Assembly (NCBI GenBank): GCA_003247575.1
Contig: QJZC01000018.1
Span: 30,186 to 94,185, forward strand
DNA from: Pseudomonadota bacterium
GTDB taxonomy: Bacteria > Myxococcota_A > UBA9160 > SZUA-336
Reading direction: 5' to 3'
Length of the DNA stretch: 64,000 nucleotides
A program made the position numbers and the translations under genes. The notes under the pieces are model-generated. The model was given only the letters and a program-made list of their open reading frames with translations, ran no database searches and had not been told where the DNA came from. Positions 1 to 8,605 of the stretch are shown piece after piece (the stretch's first letter is position 1; each line of letters opens with the position of its first letter).

Positions 1-1011
1 GATCACGACGCGCAGGGCACATAGGCCCTGATTGGTGCAGATGTTGCTCGTCGCGCGCTCGCGTCGGATGTGTTGCTCGCGCGTCGTCAACGTCATCACG
101 AACGCGCGGCGTCCGTCCTTGTCTACGGTCTCCCCTACGAGACGTCCGGGGAGCTGGCGCACGAGCTTCGAACGCGCTGCCATGAAGCCCACGTACGGTC
201 CCCCGAAGCCGAGCGGGACTCCGAAGCTCTGGGCTTCGCCACATGCGACGTCGACGCCGACTGCACCGGGCGGCTTGAGGAGGGCCAGTGCCAAAGGTTC
301 AGAGGTCGAGGTCAGGAGAAGTGCGCCCGCCGCATGCGTCGTCTCTGACACGGTATTCAGCTCTTCGATGCAGCCGAAAAAATTGGGCTGCTGGATCAGG
401 ACGGCCGCCGTGTCCTCTCGCAGATCTGTAACCAATGTGCGGCCATCCGATCCGAGGGGCAGGCTCTCGAGCTCGATGTCGAGCTGTGCAGTGTAGGTCC
501 GCAGCACCTCGAGGTAATGTGGATGGAGACCCTGGCTGACGTAGACCCGGCGCTTTCGCGTGGCGCGCAGGGCGAGCAAGACGGCTTCGGCCGTCGCGGA
601 TGCGCCGTCGTAGAGTGAGGCATTCGCGATGTCGAGGCCGGTCAGCTGGCAGATGACCGTCTGGAACTCGAAGATGGCCTGCAGGGTGCCCTGGCTCACC
701 TCGGCCTGGTAGGGAGTGTACGCGGTGAGAAACTCTCCACGGCTGGCGAGTGCGGAGACCGCAGAGGGAATGAAGTGGTGATACGCGCCAGCACCGAGGA
801 AGCTCGGAACCCGATCGGCCGACTCGTTCTGTCCTGCCAGTTGCGCGAAGGAACGGAGCAGCGACTGCTCCGACTCGGGCGGGGGGAGCTTGAGCGCGCC
901 GACACTGCGAAGCGGCAACGGGATCGATGCGAAGAGATCATCGACACTCTCCGCCTGGACCGTGCGGAGCATATGGGCGATCTCTTCCGGCGTGTGTGGG
1001 GTGTAGCTCAC
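1..1011 (-). CDS. gcvPA: Glycine dehydrogenase (decarboxylating) subunit 1, partial
   Basis: N-terminal half of the PLP-dependent P-protein of the glycine cleavage system, which decarboxylates glycine and passes the aminomethyl group to the lipoyl arm of GcvH. The first 337 codons are present and the gene runs off the left edge. The N-terminus (SYTPHTPEEIAHML) is typical of the split two-subunit P-protein rather than the roughly 950-residue single-chain form. The motifs GAGAYHHFIPSAV, TPYQAEVSQGT and GEAQSFGVPLGFGGPYVG are those of the family. The start is a GTG overlapping the gcvH stop as GTGA, so translation is coupled to gcvH. A gcvPB partner would be expected just beyond the edge but cannot be seen. 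Confidence 0.93.
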   Translation of the reverse strand, partial: MSYTPHTPEEIAHMLRTVQAESVDDLFASIPLPLRSVGALKLPPPESEQSLLRSFAQLAGQNESADRVPSFLGAGAYHHFIPSAVSALASRGEFLTAYTPYQAEVSQGTLQAIFEFQTVICQLTGLDIANASLYDGASATAEAVLLALRATRKRRVYVSQGLHPHYLEVLRTYTAQLDIELESLPLGSDGRTLVTDLREDTAAVLIQQPNFFGCIEELNTVSETTHAAGALLLTSTSEPLALALLKPPGAVGVDVACGEAQSFGVPLGFGGPYVGFMAARSKLVRQLPGRLVGETVDKDGRRAFVMTLTTREQHIRRERATSNICTNQGLCALRVVI

Positions 1012-1418
1012 GAAGCAGCACGCTCCTCCACGTGCTTCCGATATGCCTCCGTACTCATGAGCGAGTCCAGCGCCTCCGCGTCCTCCGGCTCGATGCACAC
1101 GATCCATCCGCGCCCGTAAGGGTCCTCATTGACCCACTCTGGATGCTCGTCGAGAGCCTGATGCACCGCGATCACCTCTCCGCTGATCGGAGCGATCAGG
1201 TCGCTGACTGCCTTCACCGACTCGACGACTCCAAAGGGCTCGCCGGCTTCGATCTGGGATCCGACCTCGGGGAGCTCTACGAAGACGACGTCGGACAGCT
1301 CGGATTGTGCGTAATCGGTGAGGCCGATGCGTGCGCCGTCGTTGTCGATCCGGACCCACTCGTCGCTCTGCGTGTACCTGCAGTCCTCAGGGATTTCGTA
1401 GTCCTTTTTCGCTGCCAT
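1008..1418 (-). CDS. gcvH: Glycine cleavage system H protein
   Basis: Lipoyl carrier of the glycine cleavage system, shuttling the aminomethyl intermediate between the P and T proteins in the cytoplasm. It is 136 residues long, close to the family norm. The lipoylation site is K69 in GVVESVKAVSD, and the downstream PYGRGWIVCIEP segment is conserved. I chose the ATG at 1418, which overlaps the gcvT stop by one base (TGATG). An in-frame start 14 codons upstream would only add a non-conserved stretch lying inside gcvT. It lies between gcvT and gcvPA in one coupled operon. Confidence 0.96.
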   Translation of the reverse strand: MAAKKDYEIPEDCRYTQSDEWVRIDNDGARIGLTDYAQSELSDVVFVELPEVGSQIEAGEPFGVVESVKAVSDLIAPISGEVIAVHQALDEHPEWVNEDPYGRGWIVCIEPEDAEALDSLMSTEAYRKHVEERAAS

Positions 1419-2515
1419 CAAGTCTTCCTGCTGTAGAAGGGGGTTTCCGTGACTTCGCACGGGATGCGCCGACCGCGGATCTCCACACCCAGCTGCGTCC
1501 CGGGAGCGGCATATTGCGCAGGAACGTAGCCGATCGCAATCGATCGCTCGATGCTTGGCCCGAAGGTTCCGCTCGTGACCTGTCCGATGATCTGTTCCGC
1601 CAGGATCGCCGTACCCGGACGTGCGACTTGGCGCCCTGCGAGTATCAGACCGACGCGGCGCTGCTCGGGCCCGGAGTCTCGCACACGCATCAGCGCTTCT
1701 TCACCGATGAAACCCGTGCCGAAGGACACGAAGCGAGCCAGGTCGGCCTTCAGCGGATCGATGCTCCGGTCGAGCTCATGGCCATAGAGTGAATACGCCA
1801 TCTCGGTGCGCAGGGTGTCGCGCGCGGCCAGCCCAATGGGATGTGCCGCCCCTCGGCTGGCGTCGATCAGCGCACTCCAGAGCGAGAGCGCTTGCTCTGC
1901 TGGAAGATAGATTTCGTACCCATCCTCTCCCGTGTAGCCCGTGCGTGACAGCAGTAGAGGAGCTCCTTGGAACGAGGTCTCTGCGAAGCGCCAGCGGCGC
2001 GGCCGCGGGCCCTTTGCGCCCAGCACGCGATGAGCGATCTCGCACGCCTCCGGTCCCTGAATCGCGATCAGAGCGGTGCGTGCAGTCTCGTCCCGAAGCG
2101 CGCAGCTCGCGGCGAGCTCTCCGTGCACCTTGGTGAACCACGCGAAGTCGTCGGCTGCAGTCGCCGCATTCACACAGAACAGGTACTCCTCGGGCCCGAT
2201 GCAGTACAGGGTCGCATCGTCGATCACGCCCCCTTCGGGGGTACAGAAGACGCCATAGCGGACTCCTCCAGGCTTGAGTGTGTCCACCCGATTCGAGAAA
2301 ACGCGCTGCGCCAGACGCGCCGCATCTGGACCACTGAGCCTGAGTTCGCCCATGTGCGAGACGTCGAACAGTCCGACTCGGGCTCGAACGTGGCGATGCT
2401 CCTCGAGGATCGAGGAATATACGAGCGGCATCTCGAAGCCGGCGAACGGCACCATCCGAGCCCCCGCCTCCACGTGCCAAGCATGGAGAGGAGTGCGAGC
2501 GAGCTCCGTGCTCAT
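1418..2515 (-). CDS. gcvT: Aminomethyltransferase (glycine cleavage T protein)
   Basis: Transfers the methylene carbon from aminomethyl-GcvH to tetrahydrofolate, releasing ammonia and giving 5,10-methylene-THF. It is 365 residues, the normal size. Typical elements are an N-terminal [32 protein letters not shown], the folate-domain segment [14 protein letters not shown], and a C-terminal barrel ending in [11 protein letters not shown]. The start ATG overlaps the folD stop (ATGA). It sits between folD, which uses its product, and gcvH. Confidence 0.97.
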   Translation of the reverse strand: MSTELARTPLHAWHVEAGARMVPFAGFEMPLVYSSILEEHRHVRARVGLFDVSHMGELRLSGPDAARLAQRVFSNRVDTLKPGGVRYGVFCTPEGGVIDDATLYCIGPEEYLFCVNAATAADDFAWFTKVHGELAASCALRDETARTALIAIQGPEACEIAHRVLGAKGPRPRRWRFAETSFQGAPLLLSRTGYTGEDGYEIYLPAEQALSLWSALIDASRGAAHPIGLAARDTLRTEMAYSLYGHELDRSIDPLKADLARFVSFGTGFIGEEALMRVRDSGPEQRRVGLILAGRQVARPGTAILAEQIIGQVTSGTFGPSIERSIAIGYVPAQYAAPGTQLGVEIRGRRIPCEVTETPFYSRKT

Positions 2516-3360
2516 CGGGAGCCGAGCCTGCAGCGTGCTTCGAGCGTGTTCACCATCAGCATGGCGACCGTCAGGAGGCCGATACCGCCCGGCACGGGTG
2601 TGATCAGCCCCGCTTGCTCACTTGCCGACTCGAAGTCTACGTCTCCGACCAGGCGCCCGTCCTCGAGCCGATTGATGCCGACGTCGATCACTGCCGCACC
2701 TGGCTTGATCCAGTCGCCGAGTACGAACTGAGGCCTTCCGATGGCGGCGACCACGATGTCGGCTTGCCGCACGATATCTGGGAGGTCACGCGTCTTCGAA
2801 TGGCAGTAGGTCACCGTGGCGTTGGCATGGAGCAGCAACATGCCCATCGGTTTGCCTACGATGTTGCTGCGCCCGAGCACGACGGCTCGGGCACCACTGA
2901 TCTCGATCGAGTGGCGGCGCAGCACCTCCATGCAGCCGCGCGGAGTGCAGGAGACCAAGGTGTCACGACCCGCGACGAGCTCTCCGACGTTTCTCGGATG
3001 CAGGCCATCTACGTCCTTCTCGGGGGCGATCTGCTCGGCTACCCGCGAGGCGTCGATCGCGTTCGGTAAGGGGAGTTGCACGAGGATCCCGTGGATCTCC
3101 GGATCGGCATTGAGCTCCGAGATGTGCTCGAGCAACGCGCTCTCCGAGATCGACTCGGGAAGATCGATCTGGCGCGAGCGGATTCCCACCTTGGCGCATG
3201 CGCGATGCTTGTTGCGCACGTAGACGGTCGATGCAGGATCCTGGCCGACCTGGATGGTCGCCAGCCCGGGAGGCGGACCTTCGAGCTTCTCGGTCGCAAG
3301 ACGCACCTCCGCGCGAATCTCCTGCGCGAGCTTCCGTCCCTCCACGACGAGCGCTGGCAT
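2512..3360 (-). CDS. folD: Bifunctional methylene-THF dehydrogenase / methenyl-THF cyclohydrolase
   Basis: Interconverts 5,10-methylene-THF and 10-formyl-THF using NADP. It is 282 residues, the normal size. The catalytic YxxxK motif is YVRNK, with K51 as the expected catalytic lysine. ILVQLPLP and the Rossmann segment [14 protein letters not shown] are diagnostic, as is the C-terminal [15 protein letters not shown]. Its position directly upstream of gcvT and overlapping it (ATGA) fits a role in handling the one-carbon units made by glycine cleavage. Confidence 0.97.
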   Translation of the reverse strand: MPALVVEGRKLAQEIRAEVRLATEKLEGPPPGLATIQVGQDPASTVYVRNKHRACAKVGIRSRQIDLPESISESALLEHISELNADPEIHGILVQLPLPNAIDASRVAEQIAPEKDVDGLHPRNVGELVAGRDTLVSCTPRGCMEVLRRHSIEISGARAVVLGRSNIVGKPMGMLLLHANATVTYCHSKTRDLPDIVRQADIVVAAIGRPQFVLGDWIKPGAAVIDVGINRLEDGRLVGDVDFESASEQAGLITPVPGGIGLLTVAMLMVNTLEARCRLGSR

Positions 3361-3369
3361 GCCCTGGAC

Positions 3370-3684
3370 CTACGACGATGAGGCGGTGGAACTGGCGGAG
3401 CTGCTACTACTACCGGAGGAGGAGTCGCCCTTGCTGGAGGTTCCGCTCGAGCTGGACTCACTCGAGCTGCTGGTGCTCGAGGCGCTAGAGTTGCTGGAGC
3501 CGGCTGCACCCGAGCTGTAGCCGTCGGAATACCAGCCGCCTCCCTTCAGAATGAACCGCGGTGCCGAGATCAGACGCTGCGCCTTGGCTCGACAGATCTT
3601 ACAGCGCTTCAAGGGCTCTTCCGTGATTCGCTGGACGACCTCGAACGTATGTCCCTTCGTGCACTCGTACTCGTACGTCGGCAT
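3370..3684 (-). CDS. FmdB-family zinc-ribbon protein with serine-rich tail
   Basis: A 104-residue protein of the FmdB/CxxC_CXXC_SSSS regulatory family, whose biochemical role is poorly known. The N-terminus MPTYEYECTKGHTFEVVQ and the later CKIC pair form the putative zinc ribbon. The first knuckle usually has two cysteines, but here it reads C8-TKG-H12, so one ligand may be His or may be missing. Roughly the last 50 residues are almost entirely Ser, Gly, Ala and Thr, a disordered tail common in this family. It lies 9 bases upstream of folD and downstream of the DUF167 gene. Confidence 0.85.
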   Translation of the reverse strand: MPTYEYECTKGHTFEVVQRITEEPLKRCKICRAKAQRLISAPRFILKGGGWYSDGYSSGAAGSSNSSASSTSSSSESSSSGTSSKGDSSSGSSSSSASSTASSS

Positions 3685-3738
3685 GTGTGCTCCATCCCCC
3701 CTGACCCGGCCGCAACATAAGGCAGGGGTCCGGGGTAG

Positions 3739-3999
3739 TCAAACGGGCATATCCCCATCGCCAAGGCACCTTAGCGACGTTTCCAGAAGATCTGGATCGC
3801 CGTGGATCCGGATGCGCTTGCGCCGCGAGCCAGGTCCCGAAATCAGCTCCAGATCGCGCGGCGGCAGTTTCAGCGCCTTCGCAAGAACTTCTAGCACTGC
3901 TGCATTTGCGCGGCCCTCCGTCGGAGGTGCCGTGACGCGCACGTGAAGTGCAGAATCATGCAGGCCACGGATCTCGGAGCGACTCGCGCGTGGCTGCAC
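3739..3999 (-). CDS. DUF167 / YggU family protein
   Basis: Small conserved protein of unknown function in the YggU (DUF167) family. The segments VQPRASRSEI, APPTEGRANAAVLEVLAKAL and ISGPGSRRKRIRI are characteristic. The only conventional start in the conserved part is a GTG at 3999, giving 86 residues. The frame stays open upstream, and the preceding in-frame residues (GIDVAVHV) look like the usual first beta-strand, so the true start may be further upstream at a non-standard codon overlapping the divIVA-like gene. It lies downstream of proC and the divIVA-like gene, a common arrangement. Confidence 0.8.
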   Translation of the reverse strand: MQPRASRSEIRGLHDSALHVRVTAPPTEGRANAAVLEVLAKALKLPPRDLELISGPGSRRKRIRIHGDPDLLETSLRCLGDGDMPV

Positions 4000-4061
4000 G
4001 TGAACTGCGACGTCGATGCCGGCTTCGACTCCCCGCCGGAATCGGCGCAGGTCGAGGTGGC

Positions 4062-4646
4062 TCAGGTCGTGCTCCGGTCTCCACCCGCTTCGTGGTAGGG
4101 GGCGGTCTTGGAGCTGGAGAGAGGCCCGCTCGAAGAAGCGTGCAGGTCCGTGTCTTCCATGTCACGAAGAGTGCGCTGTCGACGCGATCCGGGCAAGTCT
4201 CCGTGTTCCGCAGGCTCCAGTAGCTTCAAGTAACCCATCAGGGTATTGCGTAGCTCGATCGCAAGACGCTCGCGCGCTTGACGTAGGTCTGCAATCTCTC
4301 CGCTGAGCTGTCCGCGCGCACTCTCCGCGTCCTTGAGGATTCTCTCTGCCCTGACTTCCGCTTCCCCAACAAGGACTTCCGCTTCTTTCATTGCAGTTTG
4401 CTTGAGCTGTTGGACGACCCCCTGTGCGGTCGTCAGCGTGTCCTGGATCGTCTGTTCCCGCCCCTGGTAGACAGAGAGCTCGCGAGCTAGGCGCTCGTTC
4501 TCACGCTGGAGTTCGGCGTTCTCCCTCAAGATCTGCTCGAAGTCCACCACCACCGTCTCCAGGAACGTCTGTACCTCGACGGGGTCCAAGCCCCTGAGCT
4601 TGTGGCTGAAGCGGTGTTGCCGTATTTCGATGGGTGAAAGCCGCAT
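4062..4646 (-). CDS. DivIVA-domain coiled-coil protein
   Basis: A 194-residue protein with an N-terminal DivIVA-type module (MRLSPIEIRQHRFSHKLRGL, then DPVEVQTFLETV), followed by a long predicted coiled coil rich in Glu, Gln and Arg and a Ser-rich C-terminus. DivIVA-like proteins bind membranes at poles or septa and act as scaffolds. In non-Firmicutes the role is less defined. The ATG at 4646 begins exactly at the conserved domain; a longer open frame upstream is non-conserved and was not used. The yggS-proC-divIVA-DUF167 neighbourhood is widespread, although the yggT gene often present between proC and divIVA is absent here. Confidence 0.85.
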   Translation of the reverse strand: MRLSPIEIRQHRFSHKLRGLDPVEVQTFLETVVVDFEQILRENAELQRENERLARELSVYQGREQTIQDTLTTAQGVVQQLKQTAMKEAEVLVGEAEVRAERILKDAESARGQLSGEIADLRQARERLAIELRNTLMGYLKLLEPAEHGDLPGSRRQRTLRDMEDTDLHASSSGPLSSSKTAPYHEAGGDRSTT

Positions 4647-4740
4647 GCGTCTACCGAGCAACTTCGGTCGTAATCGCGCTGTACTTGAGCGGTCTTCGAG
4701 GCGACCCGCTGACGGGGAGCACGCGCGACCGCGCGACTCA

Positions 4741-5562
4741 CTAGCCCTTGGCGGAGCTGAGCTCGCGTGAGCGCTCGCTGGCGCTCCTGACCGCCGCAAG
4801 GAGGGCTGCACGCACACCTCCCTGCTCGAGTGCAGCGACCCCTGCCGCGGTCGTCCCTCCGGGCGAGAGGACCTTCTGGCGCAGCACGGCCGGATGTTCG
4901 CCCGTCTCGAGCACCATCTGGGCGGCGCCGGACACGGTCTGGGCGGCGAGCTGGCGTGCGGTTGCCGCGGAGAGCCCTTCACGGATTCCAGCGTCGGTCA
5001 GGGCTTCGATGATCAGATACACGTAGGCCGGTCCCGATCCCGAGAGGCCCGTGACCGCGTCCAGCGAGCTTTCGGGCACGAGTACGACCTCGCCGATCGC
5101 CGCGAGCACGCTGGTCAACTGCGTGCGTTCTGCGCTCGTCAGCTCCGGGGGACACGCCAGCGCCGTGACCCCGCGGCCGATCAGCGCGGGCGTATTCGGC
5201 ATCGCGCGGGCGACCCGCGGACCCAGCGCTGCGGAGAGGTCGCTCAGGGTGCGTCCTGCCAGAATCGAGAGATAGAGAGGATCGCCTTCGCTCCGCAGAT
5301 CGGCGCCCGCGAGTTCGAGCTGCGCCGGCTTGACGGCGATCACTGCAAGCTCGACCGCCTTCGCGACTTCGGCATTGTGTGGCGTCATCCGGATCCCGAG
5401 CTGCTCCGACAGCAGGTCGCGGCGCGCCGGATCCGGATCGGAGGCCATGAGGCACTCTCGGCTCACTCCGCGGTGAATGAGGCCACGCAGGATGGCTTCG
5501 GCCATCTGTCCGGCCCCGATCAGTCCAATGGAGCTCGGGAGCAAGGAGGAAGGTTTCGTCAT
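4741..5562 (-). CDS. proC: Pyrroline-5-carboxylate reductase
   Basis: Catalyses the last step of proline synthesis, NAD(P)H-dependent reduction of 1-pyrroline-5-carboxylate. It is 273 residues, the usual length. The Rossmann fingerprint IGLIGAGQMAEAI is near the N-terminus, AMPNTPALIGRGVTAL lies mid-protein, and the family signature SGSGPAYVYLIIEALTDAGI is complete. The start ATG overlaps the yggS stop as ATGA. Confidence 0.96.
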   Translation of the reverse strand: MTKPSSLLPSSIGLIGAGQMAEAILRGLIHRGVSRECLMASDPDPARRDLLSEQLGIRMTPHNAEVAKAVELAVIAVKPAQLELAGADLRSEGDPLYLSILAGRTLSDLSAALGPRVARAMPNTPALIGRGVTALACPPELTSAERTQLTSVLAAIGEVVLVPESSLDAVTGLSGSGPAYVYLIIEALTDAGIREGLSAATARQLAAQTVSGAAQMVLETGEHPAVLRQKVLSPGGTTAAGVAALEQGGVRAALLAAVRSASERSRELSSAKG

Positions 5563-6275
5563 GCAGGTGTTCTCCGTCCAAACAGCGCCGTTCCGACTCG
5601 TACCCAGGTCGCGCCCTCTTCGATAGCAACCTCGAAGTCTGCAGACATCCCCATCGACAGCTCCACGAGGTCAGCTGCCTCGGGCACGCCGCTGCGAAGA
5701 GTCTGTGCGAGCTCGCGCAGACGTGCGAATGCTGGCCGCATGGCCTCAGGGGTGGGCTCGCGGCGAGGGATGGCCATCAGGCCCTCGACCCGCAGGGATG
5801 GGAGCGCCGTCACCTTTCGCAGGAGCTCGGCGGCATCCCGCGGGAGCACCCCGGCCTTCTGCGGTTCTTCGTCGATGTTTACCTGAATGAGTACAGGAAC
5901 CGTTCTCGCGCGCGCCTGCGCGGCTCGCGAGAGCGTCTCGGCGAGCGATACGCGATCCACGGACTCGATCAGGTCGAAGAGGTCTACTGCTCTGCGGGCC
6001 TTGTTGCGCTGCAAGGGACCGATCATGTGCCACCGTGTTTGTGGGTAACGTGCGCGCAGCTCGGGAATCTTGGCGTCGGCCTCTTGCACTCGGTTCTCGC
6101 CGAAGGTGACCTGTGCGGCGCCGATGGCCGCTTCGATCGCTGCTGGCGGCTGCAGCTTGGACACGGCAAGGAGCTGTACGCTGTCAGGCGAGCGCCCTGA
6201 ACGTTGGGCGGCTGCACGCATGCGAGCGCGAATCTCGAGCAAGTGATGTGCGACGGGCTCCAGCAGCTCGGTCAT
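5559..6275 (-). CDS. yggS: PLP-binding YggS/PROSC family protein
   Basis: A pyridoxal-5'-phosphate homeostasis protein with a single alanine-racemase-like barrel domain and no known catalytic turnover. It is 238 residues. The PLP lysine is K40 in LLAVSKLQPP. FGENRVQEAD, WHMIGPLQRNKAR and the C-terminal LSMGMSADFEVAIEEGAT are strongly conserved. It overlaps proC downstream (ATGA) and maf upstream (ATGA), the common yggS-proC pairing. Confidence 0.95.
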   Translation of the reverse strand: MTELLEPVAHHLLEIRARMRAAAQRSGRSPDSVQLLAVSKLQPPAAIEAAIGAAQVTFGENRVQEADAKIPELRARYPQTRWHMIGPLQRNKARRAVDLFDLIESVDRVSLAETLSRAAQARARTVPVLIQVNIDEEPQKAGVLPRDAAELLRKVTALPSLRVEGLMAIPRREPTPEAMRPAFARLRELAQTLRSGVPEAADLVELSMGMSADFEVAIEEGATWVRVGTALFGRRTPA

Positions 6276-6868
6276 GCCGGACGAATTCCGGAGTTGGAAA
6301 GCAGCGGAAGGATCGTCTCCATAGGGAGGCCGATGACGTTGGAGCGAGACCCCGAGATCGAGTCGATGAACTTCGCGGCACTTCCCTGGACGGCGTAGGC
6401 GCCCGCCTTGTCCATGGGTTCACCCGTTCTCACGTAGGCGACAGCCTCCGCGTGCGAGATCTCTCGGAAGCTCACTAGGCTCTCGCTGAATCCCGAGCGA
6501 GGCTTCGTGCGCCGCGGAGACCGAAGCGCATAGCCGGTGAGCACGCGGTGGGTTTGGCTGGACAATGTGAGCAGCATCTCGATCGCCTCGGCTTCGTCGC
6601 GCGGCTTCCCGATCACTCTTTCGGCGAGTACGACCACGGTATCTGCCGCCAGCACGCAGGCGTCCGGGAAGACCTCGACGGCGATCGCTGCGACCTTGTC
6701 GCATGCCAGTCGCTCTACCATGGCTTCTGCGGGCTCTCCGCACTGTCGTCCCTCGTCGACGTTCGGAACGCGTACTTCGAAGCGGATCCCGGCTGCGCGG
6801 AGTAGCTCGCGTCTGCGAGGAGATCCGCTGGCGAGGATCAGCTGGGGGGAGCGGTGCATGTCGCTCAT
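6272..6868 (-). CDS. maf: Maf/YceF-family nucleoside triphosphate pyrophosphatase
   Basis: House-cleaning pyrophosphatase that hydrolyses non-canonical or methylated NTPs, or dTTP/UTP. It is 198 residues. The N-terminal signature LILASGSPRRRELLRAAGI is complete, VLAADTVVVL holds the expected catalytic aspartate, and the C-terminal AGAYAVQGSAAKFIDSISGS is typical. The ATG at 6868 overlaps the stop of the upstream methyltransferase (ATGA). An internal ATG three codons in is a possible alternative start. Confidence 0.94.
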   Translation of the reverse strand: MSDMHRSPQLILASGSPRRRELLRAAGIRFEVRVPNVDEGRQCGEPAEAMVERLACDKVAAIAVEVFPDACVLAADTVVVLAERVIGKPRDEAEAIEMLLTLSSQTHRVLTGYALRSPRRTKPRSGFSESLVSFREISHAEAVAYVRTGEPMDKAGAYAVQGSAAKFIDSISGSRSNVIGLPMETILPLLSNSGIRPA

Positions 6869-7404
6869 TGGAACAAATAAGGACTACGCGTCGAGCGGAA
6901 GCCCGCCGCTAGAAAGCGACGTCGCCACCAGCCTCGCGGTCGCAATGTGACGCGATAGCGGTCGCCCGGCTCGAACGCTTCGCTGGTGCTGCTCAGAAAA
7001 TGGAAGTAGTCGCCCAACTCGCGACATCCGCGGAGGAACGGCTCGATCTCGTTGGCTGGCAGATAGACCAGCGAGTTCGAGAAGATCAGGTCGAAGTGAA
7101 GCCTGCGTCGTAGGCAGCTCTGCATGTAGGCCCGCATATCGGCGCAGGCGATGCGCTCGCGGTCGCGGGGTGGAATTTGGGTGTGTGCCCAGCGGCTGAT
7201 CTCGCATCCGTAGGGGCGCACGTGCCAGGCCTGTCGGAGGTCGCGCACCACCTGTCCGGTTGCGGCGCCGAGTACACACACCGAGCGAATACGCAGGCGA
7301 AAGTGCTCGACGATTCGGATGCAGTGATCGATCCCGCTGTAAAGCTGGTACAGCTCCTCGTACGGACCCTCGCCGCAGTAGTTCTCGAAGTACGCTCGAT
7401 CCAA
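6865..7404 (-). CDS. Class I SAM-dependent methyltransferase-like protein
   Basis: A 179-residue protein with a SAM-binding motif I (VLGAATGQVVRDL), an acidic residue after strand 2 (YGCEIS), and a motif IV-like FDLIFSNSLVYLP. The substrate is unknown. The start is a TTG at 7404 preceded by GAGG at a spacing of five bases; an in-frame stop lies just upstream, so no ATG alternative exists. It is the first gene of the coupled operon running to the left edge and overlaps maf by four bases. It is shorter than many methyltransferases, and the C-terminal substrate region is reduced. Confidence 0.7.
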   Translation of the reverse strand: MDRAYFENYCGEGPYEELYQLYSGIDHCIRIVEHFRLRIRSVCVLGAATGQVVRDLRQAWHVRPYGCEISRWAHTQIPPRDRERIACADMRAYMQSCLRRRLHFDLIFSNSLVYLPANEIEPFLRGCRELGDYFHFLSSTSEAFEPGDRYRVTLRPRGWWRRRFLAAGFRSTRSPYLFQ

Positions 7405-7609
7405 ATCAACCTCGGATGGTGTCGCTCATCGTTACTTCCTGCGCTGCGTAGCTTTGGGGCGAAGACCGTGCTCGTCAAGGGTCGCCGTACCTACGCTAGG
7501 TGACCAAGTGGACTCAAGCTGGAAACTCCATGGCGTTCCGTGTGAGCAGGCTTCGGTTTGGTTTGGCTCCTTCCGATGAAGCTACTCAGCTGCTTGAAAG
7601 GTCGGCCCT
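7405..7609. other. Divergent intergenic region
   Basis: A 205-base gap between the minus-strand methyltransferase operon and a plus-strand small ORF. On the minus strand, TTGACG at 7473-7478 is followed 17 bases later by AAAGCT (7450-7455), a weak sigma-70-like arrangement that could drive the operon. On the plus strand, GAAAGG precedes the ATG at 7610. I see no RNA gene here. Confidence 0.3.
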
Positions 7610-8005
7610 ATGCCAGGCCACTACGCACTGCCATGTCTCCTCTGCACCGTTTTGTTTCTGGCTCCCTGGATGCTGGACCTGAGTACGCCTCCGCCGGTAC
7701 ATCGCCTCTTGGCCAGCCGTCCAGGTCAGTTCGAGTTCTGGCCCGCCGACTCGGTTTCCAATCCGACTCCGCGGATGGTGAGTGATGCCGGGATGAGGGT
7801 GGAAGCCCCTGTGCCATTCGATCCAGGATCGCCCCAGATGATGCCGGTCGACAGCGGGGTGCACCGGAGTGCCCCGATTGGAGTGCGGGGCAGGAGCGAC
7901 ACAGGAGCCATGACCGCGGACAGGAGCGGCCGCCTGCTGGGCCTCTGCATGGGGTTGATGGTCGGACTGGGATTCTGGTTGAGCCGACGTCGGCTGGGAG
8001 ACTGA
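7610..8005 (+). CDS. Hypothetical small exported protein with C-terminal membrane anchor
   Basis: A 131-residue ORF I do not recognise. The N-terminus is a hydrophobic signal-like segment (CLLCTVLFLAPWML), the middle is Pro/Ser/Asp-rich and low in secondary structure, and the C-terminus is a transmembrane segment (LLGLCMGLMVGLGFWL) followed by SRRR. This layout resembles surface or sorting-tail proteins, but no PEP, LPXTG or GlyGly motif is visible. GAAAGG lies about eight bases before the ATG. It is the only plus-strand gene between two minus-strand blocks. An overlapping antisense frame exists, so coding status is uncertain. Confidence 0.5.
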   Translation: MPGHYALPCLLCTVLFLAPWMLDLSTPPPVHRLLASRPGQFEFWPADSVSNPTPRMVSDAGMRVEAPVPFDPGSPQMMPVDSGVHRSAPIGVRGRSDTGAMTADRSGRLLGLCMGLMVGLGFWLSRRRLGD

Positions 8006-8026
8006 GCGCGCAGTCCGATGCGCCGT

Positions 8027-8605
8027 TCACGCGCGCAGATCTGCAGCCAGCGACGCGCGAACGGCTCTCGAGAGCTCCGTCTGGTGCGCGTAGTTCGGGT
8101 GCTCGAGGCGCAGGGTCACTGGGACCTCGAGGTCTGAGAAGCGCGCAGCGAGCTCGGCGCCGAGCGGAAAGCGCACGTACTGTACGGCAGAGATGCGGTC
8201 GGCCTCGAACTGCTTGGGATCGAAGCTCGCTTGCACACGATCGTCGCCGATCTGCATCGTGACATGCTCGTCCAGCCCGATCAGCCGATCGAGAACCGAT
8301 CGGATATTGGCGATGTCTGTGATCTCAATCATCAGGGTCGCCGAGAGCTCGTGGGCACCCGGCACGAGCTCATTGTAGATGTCGAGCTCGGCCTGGATCG
8401 CTTCTGGCTTCACGATCCGCTCGACGCGCAGCATCTCTTGGACCTGTGCCCGTACGGTCTCACGGTTCTCGAACACGAAGGTTGCCTGGGGTCCGACGGA
8501 TACGCGTCGAGCTCGCTTGAGCGCGATCATGTGATCGCGATAGGCATCGCGTTCGAGTTCGTATTGATGCAGATCCCAGAGTTCTTCGGCGACGAGTGGC
8601 TTCAC
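8027..8605 (-). CDS. DUF3501 family protein
   Basis: A 192-residue protein of unknown function that regularly accompanies the Fe-S CCG protein and rubrerythrin found next to it here. The start is a GTG overlapping the stop of the upstream gene (GTGA), giving an N-terminus [20 protein letters not shown]. The segments SVGPQATFVFENRETVRAQVQEMLR and DIYNELVPG are typical. A much longer open frame through the upstream gene was rejected because that region is explained by the CCG protein. By context the role is probably redox or peroxide stress. Confidence 0.85.
   Translation of the reverse strand: MKPLVAEELWDLHQYELERDAYRDHMIALKRARRVSVGPQATFVFENRETVRAQVQEMLRVERIVKPEAIQAELDIYNELVPGAHELSATLMIEITDIANIRSVLDRLIGLDEHVTMQIGDDRVQASFDPKQFEADRISAVQYVRFPLGAELAARFSDLEVPVTLRLEHPNYAHQTELSRAVRASLAADLRA

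Noticed and set aside
4647..4982. N-terminal extension of the DivIVA-like protein into proC
   Set aside because: The conserved domain begins at the ATG at 4646; the upstream part is the antisense-like shadow of proC sequence and not conserved.
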